Shown here: positions 31,977-45,299 of the stretch, piece after piece
Layout: each line of letters starts with the position of its first letter
Numbering within the stretch: position 1 is the first letter of the stretch
Assembly (NCBI RefSeq): GCF_000687475.1
Contig: NC_057318.1
Coordinates: forward strand, 6,200,001-6,264,000
Source: Ustilaginoidea virens
Taxonomy: Eukaryota > Ascomycota > Sordariomycetes > Hypocreales > Clavicipitaceae
Direction: 5' to 3'
Length of the DNA: 64,000 bases
Notes under the pieces: generated by a model
The model's input: the letters and a program-made list of their open reading frames with translations, nothing else
What the model was told of the DNA's origin: nothing
Databases searched by the model: none
Position numbers and translations under genes: made by a program

Positions 31977-33750
31977 TCAGATATTAACCGGCCTCTTTAC
32001 CCACCCTTCTATACGTATAATAGCCCTATTTTGGTCGACGAAGGTCTTAAGGGTTTTATTTGGCATTCCTTTAGTTATTATATCGGCGAGGTTATTATTC
32101 CTATTGATCTAGCGAATCTTATAGATTTCCCGGCGCTTGTATGACTATCGTAGGGCTATAATATCTATCATAAGCCTCTTTTCCTTAGTAGTGCCTAGCT
32201 TGATTAGGCATTCGTATAGCGAAAACGAATCCGTATATATAACTATAGGGATCTTCGGTAATCCCAGCCTACTAGTAATTATATTAAGGGTTGTGCCTAT
32301 CGCATATACGATATCGACCCTTTACACCATGCTATATAGCTCCGAAGCGAGTGCGCTGCGCATTACCCGCTTGCTCTTTATAGAGCTATAAGTAATAATA
32401 TTACCGGTTAGCTAGAAGGCGTTATTCGCAGTATCTACCTTATTCCTTAGCATAATCACGTAACTAATCTGGGAGCTTAAATCTTTATTATTAGTAAAGG
32501 ATCCGTTAATAAATATAAAGATCTTAGCTATATTAAAGGCTAAATTGATGTACTGTAGGCCGCAATCCTGGTTATTAAGCTGCTATTGAAGGCGCTTATT
32601 TAACCTCGCGATATCTTTAGGGTTAGGTTGCTGGTATTGTGCTGCGATAGATAGGTTAAAAGACGCCTTAGGTTGGCAGACTGTAGCCACATAAGCACCG
32701 TGAGCGCGTTGCTCGATATAATTACGCTAGGCCGTAGGCGCATTTTTATTAATAGTCGTGATCTTTATGCTTTGACCTTTCTGGCATAACGTTATTATGC
32801 TATCGGTAGTGACTATTAGTATACATCCGTTGAATATTAGGGGCACGGTTGGTAATAGCCTCGTCTTAGGCTTGGCATTAAAGCCTGCTTTAGTAAGCTC
32901 TAATTCTTCCCGTTAGAAGAAGGCATCATTACTTAGGCTAAGGGTATCATCAGTCTGCATACCTACGATACCGAAGCATATAGTAGTATCGCGGTTAGGA
33001 ACGTTAGTACGGTCAGTATTGCTAGTGCGGTTAGTATCGTTATTACCGGCGGATATCAGCAAATAGGGGTTATAGGTTGATATAGTTATGCCTAACTTCT
33101 CGCGATAGTGCCGGAAGTATATTGCCCACTAGTGGGTGCCTGCCTTAGCTATTCCGTATAGTAGCTTTACCACTTCTATAATTGTATTATTGGGGTATTG
33201 ATGCGCTATTTGCTTAGGTAGCTTGGAGATAATTAAACGATTGAGGGTTGTAGAAGATTATATATAAGCCTGCGTGATATCCCGTATCTAAAGAAATAGG
33301 CCGTAGGAGTATTGCAATAAAGGGGCTATTAATATGAGTAACTATTGACTAGCCTATTAGATTATAGGGGACTAAGTCAATATTAATCGCTTTTCATCAT
33401 CACTATGCCCTTAAATAATAAGCCTAGACTTCTCGTATGGTATATCTATGCCTTTGCCTTTAATTTCTCGTACTATATATAAGTTAAATAGGCGTTAGGC
33501 TCTATATTGACCGATATTAAAGGTGACAAATCGGAACATATTACGGGCTTATAATGCTTTAATCTCTATATAGTCTGACTGCTTAAAAGGGTCTCTAGGG
33601 GTCGTGATCTTGCCTTTCCGGTATAATTAGCTAGCAAGCTATAGGTCGGCTTGCTCTTTAGTAGTCAGGAAAGAGGCGTCAATAATAGTATTAGAAGCAA
33701 TAGCATTAACGAGAGCCTCTTCTTAGTCCTTATTGATTATAATATCGGAT
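31977..33750 (-). pseudogene. RT-RNase H of copy 6, decayed
   Basis: The stop TGA lies at 31977-31979. RNase H spans to about 32500 and RT to about 33750. The RT catalytic segment M-Q-T-D-D-T is intact (about 32944-32961). Stops occur elsewhere, for example where Gln and Trp codons became TAG. The linker upstream (33751-33820) is short: most of the Ile-rich repeat units of other copies are missing. Confidence 0.85.
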
Positions 33751-33820
33751 ATTATATATGCTGGCGGTAGGGCTATAGCCGGTATCCTGACCTTTAGTCT
33801 GCCGGGGCGGGCCGGTCCTT

Positions 33821-34880
33821 CAGTATAGACGATATTTTTAGGATCGTCGGCAGCGGGATCGCTATCAAGGTCGTGGTTATAAGGCTTAACGACCATTAAC
33901 TAGAACTTAACCGGGCTATATGGCATCTATATGATATAAGTCTCACCTTCGAGGCTGATTAGCCGGTACGGCCTATACTATCTACCCTTTTCTCTCTATA
34001 CCTATATATCGGACTATAGGGGTAGTCGGTGGATAAGCTATATATTCGGGCCGTTCTATTAGGCGAGGGCATTACGAACCTATCGCTTAGCGAGGCATTT
34101 CCTAGCTTCATCAGTAGCCTTTCGTAATATCAAGGCATATTATAATACTAATAGGCTAGGGGGTGAGTCATTTATAAATCGGGGATACGCTCTAAAGACT
34201 AGTAACATAGGTATAAGGCCGTTAGGCCCAGCAGAATTATTAACGGCTTTAATAGCTAGCTATAGTTTCTATTCCCTTATTAATAGGTTGCCTACTTCTT
34301 TATTGACGATAGTATAGGCTCTGCATAACAGGGCATAGTATCTCTCGACTTTACTAATACTATAGTAGGTTTCGACGGGTATTTCATCCATATTGATAGA
34401 GAAAAGCCGGGCATTATAACAGAATTCAGTAGAGGCGAAGTTGGGTCCGGCATTATAAATTATCTAATCCAGCGGGCTAAAGTAAGTATCGATCTAGCAT
34501 TCCTTAAGGGTATTCTAAATATCTTAGGCCTTCTATCTTTATAGATCGAGGAACCTAGCTGCCTAGAAGCTTATTATAGCATTTATAATATGTAATACCG
34601 GCCGATTGTCAATATAAAAGATATCGACGATAATGTCGTAGTTAAATTAGCTAGTATCGTCATCTTTAAGGGTGAATTTAAACCGGTTAAGTGCCTTTGC
34701 ATTTATCTAGCATTAATAGTATATATAGGTAATGCTCTCGATAATATTGCGGTCAATATCATTATAACTAGCCTATTGAAGCAATTTAGAGAGCCTATTG
34801 ATAGAAAGGTGCCTGAATTAATGATATAGCTAACGGATTTCCTATAATAATAAATAGAAAGCTGTAGTATCTATAGCATT
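33821..34880 (-). pseudogene. Integrase of copy 6
   Basis: Aligns with integrase of copies 3, 5 and 7. The second catalytic Asp block reads Y-N-A-G (about 34448-34460) where copy 7 keeps Y-D-A-G. Several stops. Not functional. Confidence 0.75.
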
Positions 34881-34889
34881 GAGAGTCCA

Positions 34890-35255
34890 CTATAGATATC
34901 CCCATTTCCTGATAATTAGAACCTTAATATCCCCTTGGATTAATAAGTTATTAATATTATCAAGCTTTACGCCTATCCTATCTATATCTATAATAGAATA
35001 AAGGAAGGGGGTACTGCTATTAAGGATGTGGAAGGGGATGTTCCTAAATATCGTAGGGACATTTAGTATACCGGAAGATGTAGTAAAGCTAGCGCCGAAG
35101 TTTACTGTATGCTTTTTATTAGTCGTCTTAATAATCAGGGTCTTCATCAATCTTATCAGGGCCTTTACTTAACCTAGGCCTGCTATTAATAAGCCGGAAG
35201 CGCTAGTATCTAGTAGGATTCCGCAGAAAGTATAATCACCATACCGTTCTTCTTC
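34890..35255 (-). pseudogene. Aspartic protease of copy 6
   Basis: An open stretch of 86 codons (34890-35150) covers the C-terminal half. The active site lies just upstream and reads D-T-S-A-S (about 35197-35215), with Gly changed to Ser. A stop separates the two parts. Confidence 0.75.
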
Positions 35256-37860
35256 TAGAAAGGCAGAATTATAGTCGGGTAAAGGCATTCGGAAGGGGTC
35301 AATTTATAGGAAGGCATATCGGTATAATTCATCTTATAAGGCTTGCAATATCTCAATTAGTGATACCTCTATTTACAGGGGGGCTTAGAAATACTAAGTG
35401 GCTGTAATTTATAGTGCGATAGCATCCTCTATATCCCAATATATAACCCCTACTATTATAACTTTAACATCTTTAACGATATTATTAAAATCGGCATCTT
35501 CGAGGGCTTAGTCGGCAATCCCTTCGTATTCCTATAGGAAAATACGGAATTTCTTATCATTAAAGGCGGTACAATTAGAATAGTTCTTCAGCTATTATGC
35601 CTTTAATTCTTATTGCTTTTTATCAGTATAGTTGGATAACCAATATCCTAATTTATTGCAAACGAAGCATCTTCTTTAATAAGGCCTAGCTAGAAAGGCG
35701 CAATTCTATTATTGCCATTAAGGGGGTCCGTATCGTTGGGGGCATTAATACCAATTATAAGATTAGCCGTATCTACGATCTGTGAATAACGCTATATTAC
35801 CATTAATATCTTCGACATCCTAATATTATTAGGGCTGCTATTAAAGGAAATAATACTATTAAGTCATATGGGTAGTCTTATAGATAGAAAGGGATCGCTA
35901 TAGGTTAGCAGCAAGGCCTTCGAATGTAGGGGCATAATAATACAAGGCCTGGCTACACTTAGGGGTATCCCTTATAGCATTAAGCACTTGCCGATAAAGC
36001 TCTATATCAGCTATAAAGGGGGGAAAAAGACTATAATATAAGCGCTAAAGTTCCTCTAGTAGGATGTTAAGGCATTCTAGCTTTAATTTATCGGGATATT
36101 TCGCGATAGTTAATTAGAGTATTATTCTATTCTAACGGTACAAATAGAATTACTCTATACTCTCATTCTCGAAATAGCTCTTGACTTTGCAGACTATATC
36201 GTTAAAAGTAAGGGTATTATAAATGCGTTCGATATTATCAAAATAATACATCTCAGCATCGCCGATTAGTATGATTTAAAAGGCTCTTATGAGTATATAA
36301 TCGGGTAGTCCTAGAAGGCGGCACTTACTCTTAAAAGATACTACCTTTAATATAAAGAAATCATCTATTTTGCTACTATATCTATCCTCTATACAATAGC
36401 TGCATAAAAGGTCAGATATCTTCTTCGAAACATTATTAAACCCGGCCTCTATATAGGCTCTTTAGGTATAATCTTCTTAGTGGTATTCCGGAGGGTATTC
36501 TAGAACGGCTTATTAGTAGCCTTACGGTAGGCTGGCGGGATCTCTAGCTGGGTTATCCTATAACCCAGGTCGGTCTAGGTTTACCGGTCCTCCCGTCAAA
36601 ATGGTCCGTTTATCGGCCTAGGTAGGCCGATAGTGCCAGGAGGGGTCCAATGCTATACCTATCCTTAGCATTATAGGCATTTAAGCCGGTAGTTAAGGCA
36701 TTTATACCTATGGGTTATAGCTACGATACTATAATTCGTAATATCTGGTATTAGGGGCAGCTATTTTATCAATATTAGGGGCTTGCCCTATGCCGCTAGT
36801 AACGGTATATTGGGGAATATTGATATTAGTGGCTTAGAGGGTATCGCTAGCAACTTCGAGGGTATTGCTATTAGCACTCTCTATTGATTAAAGCATATCA
36901 TCGGGGCCTATAATCTGACCTCTAGCCCTTATAGGCATACTATAATTCCGAGGGGCATTAGGATAGCCACCTCGGCTAGCCCGGCTAAGGGTATAACCCC
37001 TAGGGTATAGTATTTGGTCGGTCGGGCTATAGTCATCGTCCGTTGTGTGCTATTGTTGCTATCGGGAGCTTTCCCCTGTCTTAAATAGCAGCCTATTATA
37101 AATAGGCGCTTTCCCTTTCTGTTATAGCGGCCGGCCCCTTTCTTCTTTAGTAGGAATAGGGGCCTTTTTTAATATAGATAGAGGGATAAGGGGTTATTAT
37201 GCCGTTAGTATTGTAAAGTCCCTAGGGGTCGAAGGGGCTTATAAAGGTCTTTGCGAGGGTAATCGCAAGGGTATTCGTAAGGGTATTCATAATAATATCC
37301 GTAAGGGTATTCGAACAATTATAGCAAAAAGTGAATTCCTTAAGCTTATGATAGAGGGGGCATCCTAGTTCATTTATATCTCCCATTCGGTATAAATAGT
37401 AGGGACTAATTATTCCCTATCTAGGTTTAACCAGGATATAAAGGTCTTGCATGCAAGTTAGAGGTCTATTTCTTCTTGAGGCTATTCAGGCATATGCTTT
37501 TATTATATGCAATAGAGAAAGGTCCTAATTATTAATGATCCTATGCTTCCAATATACACCCTACATTCCCATAGGGTTATTCGGAATTCCCATAAGAGCC
37601 GTTTATTGATACAGCTAAATAGTTCCTCGGTCCACTTATTATAATCCTTACAGAATTATTCCCATAGATCATCATCCTTCTCATCGCCTATTATATAACT
37701 ATTGATAAGGTAGGCGATACGATTGTATAATTGTTCGTCCATAGCATTTATAGGGTTAATTTGATCTATCAAATCGATCCAGTCTTTTATAATAATCTTA
37801 GCGAAAGGGTTAAGCTTTTCCGGTAGTAGTGCCTCTATTGTGATATTAATAGGAGTAGGT
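35256..37860 (-). pseudogene. gag of copy 6
   Basis: Homologous to gag of copy 5 throughout, with stops in every frame. A zinc-knuckle relic lies at about 35640-35672, and GGGTATTCGTAA-type 12-bp repeats at about 37255-37315 match the minisatellite of copy 5. The start is not identifiable. Confidence 0.72.
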
Positions 37861-38410
37861 ATATATAGCAGAGAGAAAGGGAGTATTTAGCGTAAGTATT
37901 AGAAGGAAGTAATTAATAAAAAGAAGGTAGAAGGAAGGAAGCAATTAATAAAAAGAAGGTTATAAATAGTAAAAGAAGGAAAAAAGGAAGGAAGTAATAA
38001 TCGGGCAGGATATTATAGGCATTCCAATTGCTTATTTGACTATATATCGGTAAATAGGTCCTTTACCGTTATAAGGCTCTAAGTCGCTTGCATAAGAACC
38101 TGCGTTTATACCTACTAATAGTATTACGATAGATTTAGCGTTCTATAGTTCCCAGCACAATTAAAGATATCGTAATATTCAGCGATCGTTACTAACTGAT
38201 ATAATCAATTAGTATAATATTGGCGATTATTCCTCGTAATAGACGAGTAGGGAAGGTTAGATACAATCAGTTTATCCCTTAGTCCGTAATATATAAGCCA
38301 TTTCGACTAAATTAGGCTAAATCACATTCCTTATTAGCACGATCTTTTTAAATCGCCTCTTCTTATTATCCTAGCTAATCTATAAAGTGAACTTTAACTT
38401 CACTAATTAG
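37861..38410 (-). promoter_or_regulatory. 5' leader of copy 6
   Basis: Purine-rich tract on this strand (about 37905-38000, GGAAGGAAG and AAAAAGAAGG), the counterpart of the pyrimidine tract of copy 5. Beside the LTR lies the hairpin AGTGAA/TTCACT (about 38386-38404) followed by a mutated palindrome (ACTAATTAGT). Confidence 0.62.
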
Positions 38411-38749
38411 TATTGGTTGCATTAAGGGGTACCTAGTTATATGTAGGGTTGCGCGCGTGGTATTAAGTACCGTGAGGTCACCGGTCAAAGGTATAATTAC
38501 TTCTTTGATTATGACTAATTAACTAAGAGGAAAGAAAGGAAGCAAAAGAGTAATTACACGATATAGCCTTTTTGTGCGTGCCGTAGTCACGTGCTTCGGC
38601 GCGGTCGGGCCGGACTGCCCGCGTGCCCTACCGGGCTTAGGGGTAAAGGGGCAAAAGGGGCCAAAGTGGCCACATCGTGCGCATCGGGTGTGCGCGGCAT
38701 ATCCGTCGCAATGTGCCCAATTGGGCACCTTACGACAGCGATTCCGACA
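38411..38749 (-). repeat. 5' LTR of copy 6
   Basis: 339 bp, TATTGGTTGCATTAAGGGG...CCGACA on this strand, followed by the TSD CTACT. Confidence 0.93.
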
Positions 38750-40293
38750 CTACTAGCGGCACTAGGCAAGCCCCTAATATTGATAAAACAGCTGCCCCTA
38801 ATGCCAGATATCACGAATTATGGTATCGCAGCTATAACCCACAGGCCCAGATACCTCAACTACTGGCTCTAATGCCTCACCCGATAATGCTAAAGATAGG
38901 TATGGTATTGGACCCCTCCCGGTACTATCGGCCTACCTAGGCCAATAAACGGACCGTCTTAACAGGAGGACCGGTAAACCCAAACCGACTCGGGTTATAG
39001 GATAACCTAGCTAAAGATCCCGCCAGCCTACCATAAGGCTACCAATAAGCCGTTCTAGAATACCCTCTAGAACACCACTAAGAAGATTATACCCAAAGAG
39101 CCTACATAAAGGCCGGGTTTAATAATATTTCGAAGAAGATATTTAACCTTTTATGCAGCTATCGTATAGAGGATAGATATAGCGGCAAAATAGATAACTT
39201 CCTTATACTAAAGGTAGTATCCTTTAAGAGCAAGTGCCGCCTTCTAGGATTGCCCGATTATACACTCACCAGAGCTTTTTAAATTATACTAATTGGCGAT
39301 GCTAAGATATATTACTTTGATAATATCGAACGCATCTGCGATACCCTTACTTTTAACGATATAGTGCGTAAAGTTAAGAGCTATTTCGAGAATAAGAGCA
39401 TAAAGCAATTCTATTTGCACTATTAGAATAGAATAATACTCTAATCAACTATCGCGAAATATCCCGATAAGTCAAAGCTAGAATGCCTTAACATCCTACT
39501 AGAGGAACTTTAGCGCCTATATTATAGTCTTTTTCCCCCCTTTACAGCTAATATAGAGCTTCATCGATAAGTACTTAACGCTATTAGGGATACCCCTAAG
39601 TGTAGCCAGGCTATATATCGTTATACCTCTATATTCGAAGGCCTCGCCGCTAACCTACGGCGATCCCTTTCTATCTACGAGACTACCTATATAACTCAAT
39701 AGCATTAATTCCTTTAACAATAATAGCAGCCTCAGCAACATCAGGATATTAAAGATACTAATATTGATGATAATATAGCGTTATTCATAGATCGTAGATA
39801 TAGTTAATCCTACAACCGGTATTAATGCCCCCAACGATATAGACCCCCTTAATGGCAATAATAGAATCACGCCTTTCCAGCTAGGCCCCGTTAAAGAAGA
39901 TGCTTCGTTTGCAATAAATCAGGATATTAGTTATCCAACCATACTGATAAAGAGCAATAAGAATCAAAGGCATAATAGCTAAAGAACCGTTCTAACCATA
40001 CCGCCCCTAATAATAGGAAATTCCATATTTTCCTATAGGAATACGAAGGGACTGCCGACCAAAGCCACCTCGAAGATACCGATTTTGATAATATCGTTAA
40101 AGATATTGAAGTCATAATAGCAGGAGATGCACAATGGGATGCAGAGAATGCTATTATACTATAAATTACAGCCACTTAGTACTTCCTAGCCCCTACGCAA
40201 ATAGAACCATTACCTTCTTTATCTATCGAAATATTGCAAGCCCTATAGGATAAATCATGCCGACATGCCTTCCTATAGATTAACCCCTTCCGA

Positions 40294-40653
40294 ATGCCCT
40301 TACCACTACTAGACCGTAATTCTACCTTTCTAGAAGAAGAACGCTATAATGACTATACCTTCCGCGGAATCCTACCGGATACCGGCGCCTCCGGCCTATT
40401 AACAGCAGGCCTAGGTCAAGCAAAGGCCCTAATACAATTAATAAAGACCCTAACTATCGAGACAACTGATAAGAAGCACACGGTAAATTTCGGAGCAGGC
40501 TCTGCCACATCCTTTAGTATACTTAATATCCCGATAATATTTAGCAACATCCCCTTCTACGTTCTTAATAGCAGCACCCCCTTCTTATATTCTATTACGG
40601 ATATAGATAGGATGGGCGTAAAGCTTAACAATCTTGATAACCTACTCATCTAA
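40294..40653 (+). pseudogene. Aspartic protease of copy 5, motif intact
   Basis: The 119-codon open stretch carries the best protease motif of the window, L-P-D-T-G-A-S-G-L, with the catalytic Asp and Gly kept. The Met is internal to the polyprotein. A stop follows before integrase, so only a fragment could be made. Confidence 0.8.
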
Positions 40654-41760
40654 GGGGATATCAAGGTTCCAATTATCAGGAAATAGGGACATCCATAGTA
40701 GACTCTTAATACCACAGATACTACAGCCTTCCATCTATCATCACAGGAAATCCATCAGCTATATCGTCGATTCAGGCACCCCTCTATTAACAGGCTCTCC
40801 AAATTGCTTCAACGGGCTGGCTATAATAATATTAACCGTAATATCATCAAGAGCATCACCTATATATGCTATTAATGCCAGATGAATGCAAAGGCACCCA
40901 GCCGATTCAAATTCATACTAAAGGATAACCGCTAATTTAACTATAAGATAATCGTAGATATCCTTTATATTGACAATCGGCCGGTATTACACATTATAGA
41001 TGCCACAATAAGCTTCCAGGCGGCTAGGTTCCTTAATCCATAAAGATAGAAGGCCTAAGACGTTTAGAATGCCCTTAAGGAATGCTGGATTAATACTTAC
41101 CTTAGCCTACCGGATTAGATAGTCCATAATGCCGGACCAAATTTTACTTCTGCCGAATTCCGCTATAATGCCCGGCTTCTCTCTATCAATATAGATAAAA
41201 TCCCTATAGAAGCCTATAACAGCATTAGCAAAGTCGAAAGATACTACGCCCTATTACGCCGAGCCTATACTATTATTAATAACGAAGTAGGCGACCAAAT
41301 AACAAAAGAATAGAAATTAAAGCTTGCTATAAAAGCTGTTAATAATTCCGCTAGACCTAACGGTCTAGTGCCTACGTTATTAGTCTTTAGAGTATATCCC
41401 TAACTTATAGATAATTCACCCCCTAGTCTATCAATATCATAATATGCCTTAATGTTACGAAAGGCTACCGATAAAGCTAGGAAATGCCTCGCCAAGCGAC
41501 AAGTTCATAATGCCCTCGCCCAATAGAACGGCCCAGATATATAGCCTATCCACCGACTACCCCTATAGTCAGATGTATAGGTATAGAGAGAAAAAGGTGG
41601 ATAGCACAGGCCGCACCGGCTAATCAGTCTTAATGGTAAGACCTATATCGTATAGATACTATATAGCCCGGTTAAGTTCCGGTCAACGGTCGTTAAGCTA
41701 TATAACCACGACCCCGACCGTAATACTAATCCCGGTACGGACGATCCCGAAGATATCGTC
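40654..41760 (+). pseudogene. Integrase of copy 5
   Basis: Begins with DSGTPLLTGSPNCFN, a stretch present in all copies between protease and integrase. HIIDATISF-like carries the first Asp (about 40990). V-H-N-A-G replaces the second Asp (about 41127). K-V-E-R-Y-Y keeps the Glu (about 41237-41254). It continues through ARKCLAKRQVHNALAQ to the HRLPL-like end. Stops are fewer than in copies 2 and 3, but the Asp-to-Asn change alone would kill the active site. Confidence 0.78.
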
Positions 41761-41889
41761 TATACCGAAGGCCCGGCCCGTCCCGGCAGGCTAGAAGTCA
41801 GGGTACCGGCTGTACCCGCACCTATAGCCGCGACGTCATTATCACCAGCCATTAGCCCTAATTAAGTCAGGCCAGTATCACTAGCAAGG

Positions 41890-43671
41890 GTGGTATCCGA
41901 CGTTATAATCAATAAGGACCAAGAAGAGGCTTTCGTCAATACTATCGCTTCTAATACCGTTATTAACGCCTCTTTCCTAACCGCTAAAGAGCAAGCCGAC
42001 CTACAGCTTGCTAGCTAATTACGCCAGGAAGGCAAGATTACGACCCCTAGAGACCCTTTTAAGCAGTCGGACCATACAGAGATTAAAGCATTATAAGCCC
42101 GTAATATATTCCGATTTATTACCTTTAATATCAATCAATACGGAGCCTAACGCCTATTTAACTTATATATAGTACGAGAAATCAAGGGCAAAGGCACGGA
42201 TATGCCGTACGAGAAGTCTAGGCTTATTATTCAAGGGCATAGTAATAATAAAAAGCGATTGATATTAACTCAGTCCCCCACAATCCAACGGGCTAGTTAA
42301 TAGTTACTTATATTAATAGCCCCTTTATTGCAACGCTCCTACGGCCTATTTCTTTAGATACGGGATATTATATAGGCTTATATGCAGTCATTAACTACCC
42401 TTAATCGGTCGATTATTGCCAAACTACCTAAATAGATAGCCCACTAATATCCTAATAACACTATTATAGAAGTAGTCAAGCCACTATATGGAATAGCTAA
42501 GGCAGGCACCCACTGGTAGGCGACATACTTCCGGCACCATCGCGAGAAATTAGGTATAACTATATCAACCTACGACCCCTATTTGCTAATATCTGCCGGT
42601 AATGACGATACTGACCGTACTAACGTTCCTAACCGTACTGACGCTCCTGATTATACTAGCGATACTAGCATATACTTCGGTATCGTAGGTATGCAGACTA
42701 ATAATACCCTCGGATTTAATAACGATGCCTTCTTCCAATAGGAAGAATTAGAGCTTACTAAGGTAGGCTTCAATGCCAAGCCTAAAACGAAGCTATCACC
42801 AACTATGCCCCTAATATTCAACAGGTATATACTAACGGCTAATGCTAACGGTATGATATTGCGCCAGAAAGGTCAAAGTAAGAAGATCGCAACTATCGAT
42901 AAGAATACGCCTACAGCCTAGCGTAATTATATCGAATAATATGCTCGCGGTGCTTATATAGCTATAGTCTACTAGCCTAAGGCGTCTTTCGATCTATCCA
43001 TCGTAGCACAATATTAATAGCCTAACCCTAAGGATATCGCAAGGTTGAATAAGCGCCTTTAATAGCAGCTTAATAACCAGGATCGCGGCCTATAGTACAT
43101 CAATTTGGCCCTTAATATAGTTAAGATCTTTATATTTATTGACGGATCTTTTACCAACAATAAAGATTTAAGCTCCTAGATTAGTTACGTGATTATGCTA
43201 GGGAATAAGGCAGATACTATAGATAATGCCTTCCAGCTGACCGGTAACATTATTACTTATAGCTCTATAAAGAGCAAGCGGGTAACGCGCAGCGCACTCG
43301 CTTCGGAGCTATATAGTATAGTGCAAAGGGTCGATATCGCATATGCGATAGGCACGACCCTTAATATGATTACTAGCAGGCTGGGATTGCCGAAGATCCC
43401 TATAGTTATGTGTATAGATTCGTTTTTACTATACGAATGCCTTGTTAAGCTAGGTACTACTAAGGAAAAGAGGCTTATAATAGATATTATGGCCCTACGA
43501 CAGTCATACGAGCGCCGGGAGATTTATAAAATCCATTAGATTAATAGGAATGATAATCTCGCCGATGCAATAACTAAGGGAACGCCTAATAAAGCCCTTA
43601 AGACCTTTATCGACCGAAATCAGGCTGTTATATATATAGAAGGGTGGGTAAAAAGGCCGGTCAATGTCTGA
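41890..43671 (+). pseudogene. RT-RNase H of copy 5, RNase H largely open
   Basis: RT spans about 41890-43170; its catalytic motif reads Q-T-N-N (42694-42705), both Asp residues changed to Asn. An in-frame series of GACCGTACTGACGCTCC-like units (about 42605-42665) is the variable loop. RNase H is open for 116 codons (43189-43539) and keeps ALASELYSI and IDSFLLYECL plus a CAG codon (Arg-Gln-Ser) that is TAG in copies 1 and 3. The stop is at 43669-43671. Confidence 0.86.
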
Positions 43672-43968
43672 CTGCGTTTAGAAGGTATTGGTGATATTAT
43701 ATATGGCAAGTGGGTGGATTTCCTTGTGTTTAATGCTGCATTTGCCGTTTTTTCCTATATTTACTGCCGCCCCTTTTTGCCCCTTTATTTTGGCTGCGAT
43801 ATTCAATATACCGGCTGTACGGTATGAGCCTATACAAGCCGGCCGCGCGGCGCAACGGCGTTATCGGCGGCACAACCTGCCGAGACCGCGCCGCACTTTT
43901 CTTTCTATATGTGCGCCTTATATCCTAGCGATTCCGATGTTTGCTTCTATAAAAAGAGAAGCTGCCAG

Positions 43969-44309
43969 TATCGGAATCGCTATCGCAAGGTGCCCAATTA
44001 GGCACATTGCGACGGATGTGCCGCGCACACCTATTGCGCACGATATGGCCACTTTTGCCCCTTTTGCCCCTGTGCCCCTGAGCCCGGTAGGGCACGCGGG
44101 CAGCCCGGCCCGACCGCGCCGATGCACGTGACTACAGCACGCACAAAAAGGCCACATCGTGTAATTACTCTTTTGCTTCCTTTCTTTCCTCTTAGTTAGT
44201 CAGTCATATTCAAAGAAGTAATCATACCTTTAACCGGTGACCTCACGGTACTTAATACCACGCGCGCAACCCTACGTACAACTGGGTACCCCTTGATGTG
44301 ATACCAACA
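43969..44309 (+). repeat. 3' LTR of copy 5
   Basis: 341 bp, TATCGG...ATACCAACA, followed by the TSD TATCT. Collinear with the 5' LTR without gaps. Confidence 0.93.
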
Positions 44310-45299
44310 TATCTAACTAGAGGGATAGTCGGTAGATAGGCTGCGTATCTGGGCCGTTCTGTTGGTTAAGGGTATTGCGGACCTAGCGTCTTGCGAGATA
44401 TTTCCTAGCTTCGTTAGTAGCCTTTCGTAACATTAAGGCGCGTTATAATACTAATAAACTGGGGGGTGAATTATCTATAAGTCGAGGATATACTCTAAAG
44501 ACTAATAATGTAGGCATTAGACCATTAGGTCTAGCTAAGTTGTTGATAGCCTTTATAGCGAGCTATAATTTCTATTCTTTTATTATTAGGTCGCCTACTT
44601 TATTATTAATAATTATATAGGCTCTGCGTAAGGGGGCGTAATATCTCTCGACCTTGCCAATACTATTATAGGCTTCTACAGGGATTTTATCTATATTGAT
44701 AGATAAAAGCCGGGCATTATGATAGAATTTAGCAGAAGCGAAATTTGGATTAGCATTATAGACTATCTAATCCAGTGGGCTAAGGTAAGTATTAATCTAG
44801 TATTCTTTAAGGGTATTCTAAACGTTTCGGGCCTTCTATCTTTATAAATCAAGGAATCTGGCTGCCTAGAAGCTTATCGCGGCATCTATAATATATAATA
44901 CCAGCCGATTATTAATATAAAGGATATCGATAATAATTTTGTCGTTAAATTAGCTAGTATTATCATCCTTAAGTGTGAATTTGAATCGGCTAGGTGCCTT
45001 TGCGTTTATTTAGCATTAATAGCATATATGGGTAATGCTTTCGATGATACTGCAGTCAATATTATTATAATTAGCCTGCTAAAGCAATTTGGTAAGCCTA
45101 TTAATAGAAGGGTGTCCGAATCGATGATATAATTAACAGATCTCCTATAACGATAGATAGAAGGCTATAGTATCTATGGCATTAAGAGTCTACTATAGAT
45201 ATCCTTATTTCCTAATAATAGGGACCTTAGTATCCCCTTGGATTAATAGGTTGTTAATATTATTAAGCTTTACGCCTATCCTATCTATATCTGTGATAG

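Larger units (their letters stand above)
31359..38749 (-). mobile_element. Copy 6: full-length family B copia element
   Basis: Two 339-bp LTRs (31359-31697 and 38411-38749) and a perfect TSD CTACT (31354-31358 and 38750-38754) show a precise insertion into gag of copy 5. Length 7391 bp. Internal order on the minus strand: leader, gag, protease, integrase, RT, RNase H, 3' UTR. It is the deepest layer here (copy 3 > copy 4 > copy 5 > copy 6). It still carries many RIP-type stops. Confidence 0.94.
30285..40293 (+). pseudogene. gag of copy 5, split by copy 6
   Basis: The N-terminal part (30285-31353) reads through with a few stops; blocks such as EQLYNCIAYLINNY and ELFNRINKRLL align with the A-family gag. 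A 12-bp minisatellite (about 30821-30905, ACCCTTATGGAT units) is present. After copy 6 the frame resumes at 38755 and reaches a zinc-knuckle relic at 39901-39945: C-F-V-C-N-K is kept, a later Cys is Tyr, Trp is a stop, His is kept. The true start codon is not clear. Gag would form the RNA-packaging particle; this copy cannot be expressed whole. Confidence 0.78.
29464..44309 (+). mobile_element. Copy 5: full-length family B copia element containing copy 6
   Basis: Bounded by 341-bp LTRs at 29464-29804 and 43969-44309 and by a perfect TSD TATCT (29459-29463 and 44310-44314), inserted in integrase of copy 4. Without copy 6 it is about 7.45 kb. Order: LTR, leader, gag, protease, integrase, RT, RNase H, 3' UTR, LTR. 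The two LTRs align without gaps and differ mostly by transitions. Confidence 0.93.
29101..45279 (-). pseudogene. Integrase and linker of copy 4, split by copy 5
   Basis: The linker (29101-29280) and the integrase C-terminus (to 29463) lie left of copy 5; the rest lies at 44315-45279. The two parts join at the duplicated TATCT to give the same order as copy 6 near 34000. The LLRRAYTIINNEVGD-like and ARKCLAKR-like blocks are found with stops. The catalytic residues cannot all be read. Confidence 0.75.
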
